From assembly GCA_003615045.1 (NCBI GenBank), contig ML014214.1, forward strand, positions 1 to 64,000: DNA of 64,000 nucleotides, given 5' to 3'. Position numbers and translations under genes: made by a program. The stretch comes from Caulochytrium protostelioides (taxonomy: Eukaryota; Chytridiomycota; Caulochytriomycetes; Caulochytriales; Caulochytriaceae). A model generated the notes under the pieces. The model did not search any database, had not been told where the DNA came from, and saw nothing but the letters and a program-made list of their open reading frames with translations. Positions 63,401 through 64,000 of this stretch are shown piece after piece. How positions within the stretch are numbered: position 1 is the first letter of the stretch; each line of letters opens with the position of its first letter.

Positions 63401-64000
63401 GAACCGCGCCAACAGCAGCGCGAGCCTCGTGACTCCCGCCGCCGGCGGCGGCGCCCTCGTCAGCGGCGCGCCCGTGGGCAAGTCACTCGAAGCCCGGCTC
63501 GCCGCTGCCCAGACCCATCTCGGCCTTAGCGGCGCCGGCGCCGCGTCGTCGGCCTCAGCCGTCGGCCTTGGCGGCGGCGGCAGCCGCGGCAGTCTCGTGA
63601 GTGCCCGTGGCATCGGCGGCTCGGTCGATCGGGCGCTGACCGACCTCGCGGCGCGCACGTGGCCGAGCGGTCCCGAGGCGCGTGGCACGCCGCCGCCGCC
63701 GGCGGCGACGGTGGCGGCGGCGGCGGTCGTGCCGCTGCGCCGACTGCTCGCATGGCTCCGCGACGCCTATGATCTGGACGTGCGCGTGCAGGCCTTTGGC
63801 GCTCTCACGGACCCCGTCGCGCGGTCGGCCGATGCCCTGTCACCCGCGCGTCCCGATGCTCAGTCCCCGGCGGCCGCCTCGCCGTCGGACGAGACCGTCA
63901 ACCCCGCGAGCCAGCGGAAGCGCCGCCAGGTGCTGCTGGAGCTGCTGTCGACCGAGGAAACGTATGTCCAGCAGCTGAGCGCCCTCCGCGATCTGTATGT
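60462..64000 (+). CDS. Large LRR protein with RhoGEF (DH) start and membrane helices, 3' truncated
   Basis: One frame is open from the ATG at 60462 to the window end (about 1179 codons), after an in-frame stop at 60357. Residues 1-180 are Ala/Pro-rich. Hydrophobic segments occur at about 155-170, 190-230 (MTAFTSTAAWAWWCLFLPV) and 245-265 (LYARTLVLLAVLFLVIRAV). A Ser/Pro/Thr/Ala-rich linker spans about 270-720. Leucine-rich repeats lie at about 820-970 (LRHLVLLDLSENGLLHLP, LQYLLLRDNQLITLPKEL, LRVLDVSRNAIATL, LQTLNVAQNQLTALP). The frame leaves the window in LLELLSTEETYVQQLSALRDLY, the first helix of a Dbl-homology Rho GEF domain. Likely a membrane-associated activator of Rho-family GTPases; partners are unknown, and the upstream start could be extended by an exon. 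Confidence 0.82.
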   Translation, partial: MRSQPLPLPQAAGLAAAAAVDSATLKPATRPSRPGPAAIAVVLPVPAPQQNSSAPQATVHGTPAFLVAPPAAAEPAIAAAAAAAVQADAAPTGALGAARGLATGLFRSSPTLLGLAPSLWSACRSSLRVLPVAPSLLAATSAAAGRTPLTAAAAAAGSFVALTAFLLKQSPPAAPAAAAAATRPWTVSAAVSAIMTAFTSTAAWAWWCLFLPVRPLVWIWSLPPTGRPAPSGLLGRLALYARTLVLLAVLFLVIRAVRSLLRHDQQRRRQPIGDHASSSSSSASSAARSTATLVKPETPLQPPLGKPAASAVAATITTAHPRATAPRPAVARAVPAVPAAPSAPPSRQTSFVETASNTPATTVDPVAVPTTPFVPPSRQITQTLLATTSSRTAAASSSSPSPASSPSSSPSVSRRMTPAASAAPREAPTPPPVRTSKISPPRRPLKQPAPSTPAAASVTTSPASSASPSPARQRLPSASSAAVTPARPSAVASTAASPSSPRQTKPRTHDAPVTPASPAASASNQGAATRPAETAGIAARRRPSLPTPTASEPATTPGARATTATTTATGRTASTSQAPSPVLRTESLRDVAATAASLSFRPSCSGAAPSIPVAIPPSDLALSADDFAPATASASLRRERPVASAPAAASAAASTNVSTAALSLSEAPPARGAASSRRPSQTPVPPPRNAYAMPQRMDSLSDAAILPMTPPPPPPRAAPAGATGPASRASLLIVAGADANADSDADDDAAVAPPTEAQLAHLAHLGVHVLSHDASWELQVADGSPPLRRPRSQRSPRGAATALGMPALLHWSMLSMKSLPQLAPAYTTGIRLTHVHLDANFLTALPSDFFRILRHLVLLDLSENGLLHLPSDGLASCVHLQYLLLRDNQLITLPKELSGCTALRVLDVSRNAIATLAPHLFAPLRALQTLNVAQNQLTALPPSLGLLDPADGAALRMLILDGNRWPAPFAKMFVEPLSYVNRANSSASLVTPAAGGGALVSGAPVGKSLEARLAAAQTHLGLSGAGAASSASAVGLGGGGSRGSLVSARGIGGSVDRALTDLAARTWPSGPEARGTPPPPAATVAAAAVVPLRRLLAWLRDAYDLDVRVQAFGALTDPVARSADALSPARPDAQSPAAASPSDETVNPASQRKRRQVLLELLSTEETYVQQLSALRDLY

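Overview
This window is nuclear DNA from a GC-rich eukaryote, most likely a zoosporic (flagellated) early-diverging fungus. Most of it is clearly GC-rich. The genes are fungal or opisthokont in type: Mex67, Nab2, Cdc25, Cdc37, Ebp2, Ubc7, uL23 with the fungal L25 N-terminus, and a YPR011c-type mitochondrial carrier. Introns are sparse, short and GT-AG, often with a full GTAAGT donor. A probable Jouberin/AHI1 homologue, a ciliary transition-zone protein, points to a lineage that still makes flagellated cells. No species is claimed.

Layout. 1-0.5 kb holds the 3' end of a GH114 glycosidase in AT-richer DNA. 1.9-14.6 kb is a compact GC-rich block with a mitochondrial carrier (+), Mex67 mRNA exporter (-), an AMPK/MARK-like kinase (-), ERCC1/Rad10 (+) and a putative seven-pass membrane protein (-). 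14.6-17.3 kb is full of short tandem repeats. Ribose-5-phosphate isomerase (+) follows at 17.3 kb. 20-25 kb has two membrane proteins and a LETM1-like mitochondrial protein. Spliced EBP2 (+) and a CDC25/rhodanese-type protein (-) lie at 26.5-28.7 kb.

From about 28.7 to 40.9 kb no convincing gene was found. The DNA there is less GC-rich and contains microsatellites. Then come Cdc25 (+), a decayed TnpB/Fanzor-like relic (-), the AHI1-like WD40 protein (+), spliced CDC37 (+), UBC7/UBE2G2 (+), a DUF1294 membrane protein (+), spliced NAB2 (-), spliced RPL25/uL23 (-), and at the right edge the start of a very large LRR-RhoGEF-like protein (+) that runs off the window.

The genes are housekeeping functions, not an operon-like pathway. 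Themes that recur are mRNA maturation and export (Mex67, Nab2), ribosome biogenesis (Ebp2, uL23), the cell cycle (Cdc25, Cdc37, AMPK-like kinase), DNA repair (ERCC1) and mitochondria (carrier, LETM1-like, DUF1294). The most notable items are the gene-free 12-kb stretch, the Fanzor-like relic, tiny ATG-bearing first exons in at least two (probably three) genes, the AHI1 homologue, and the LRR/membrane/DH architecture at the right edge.
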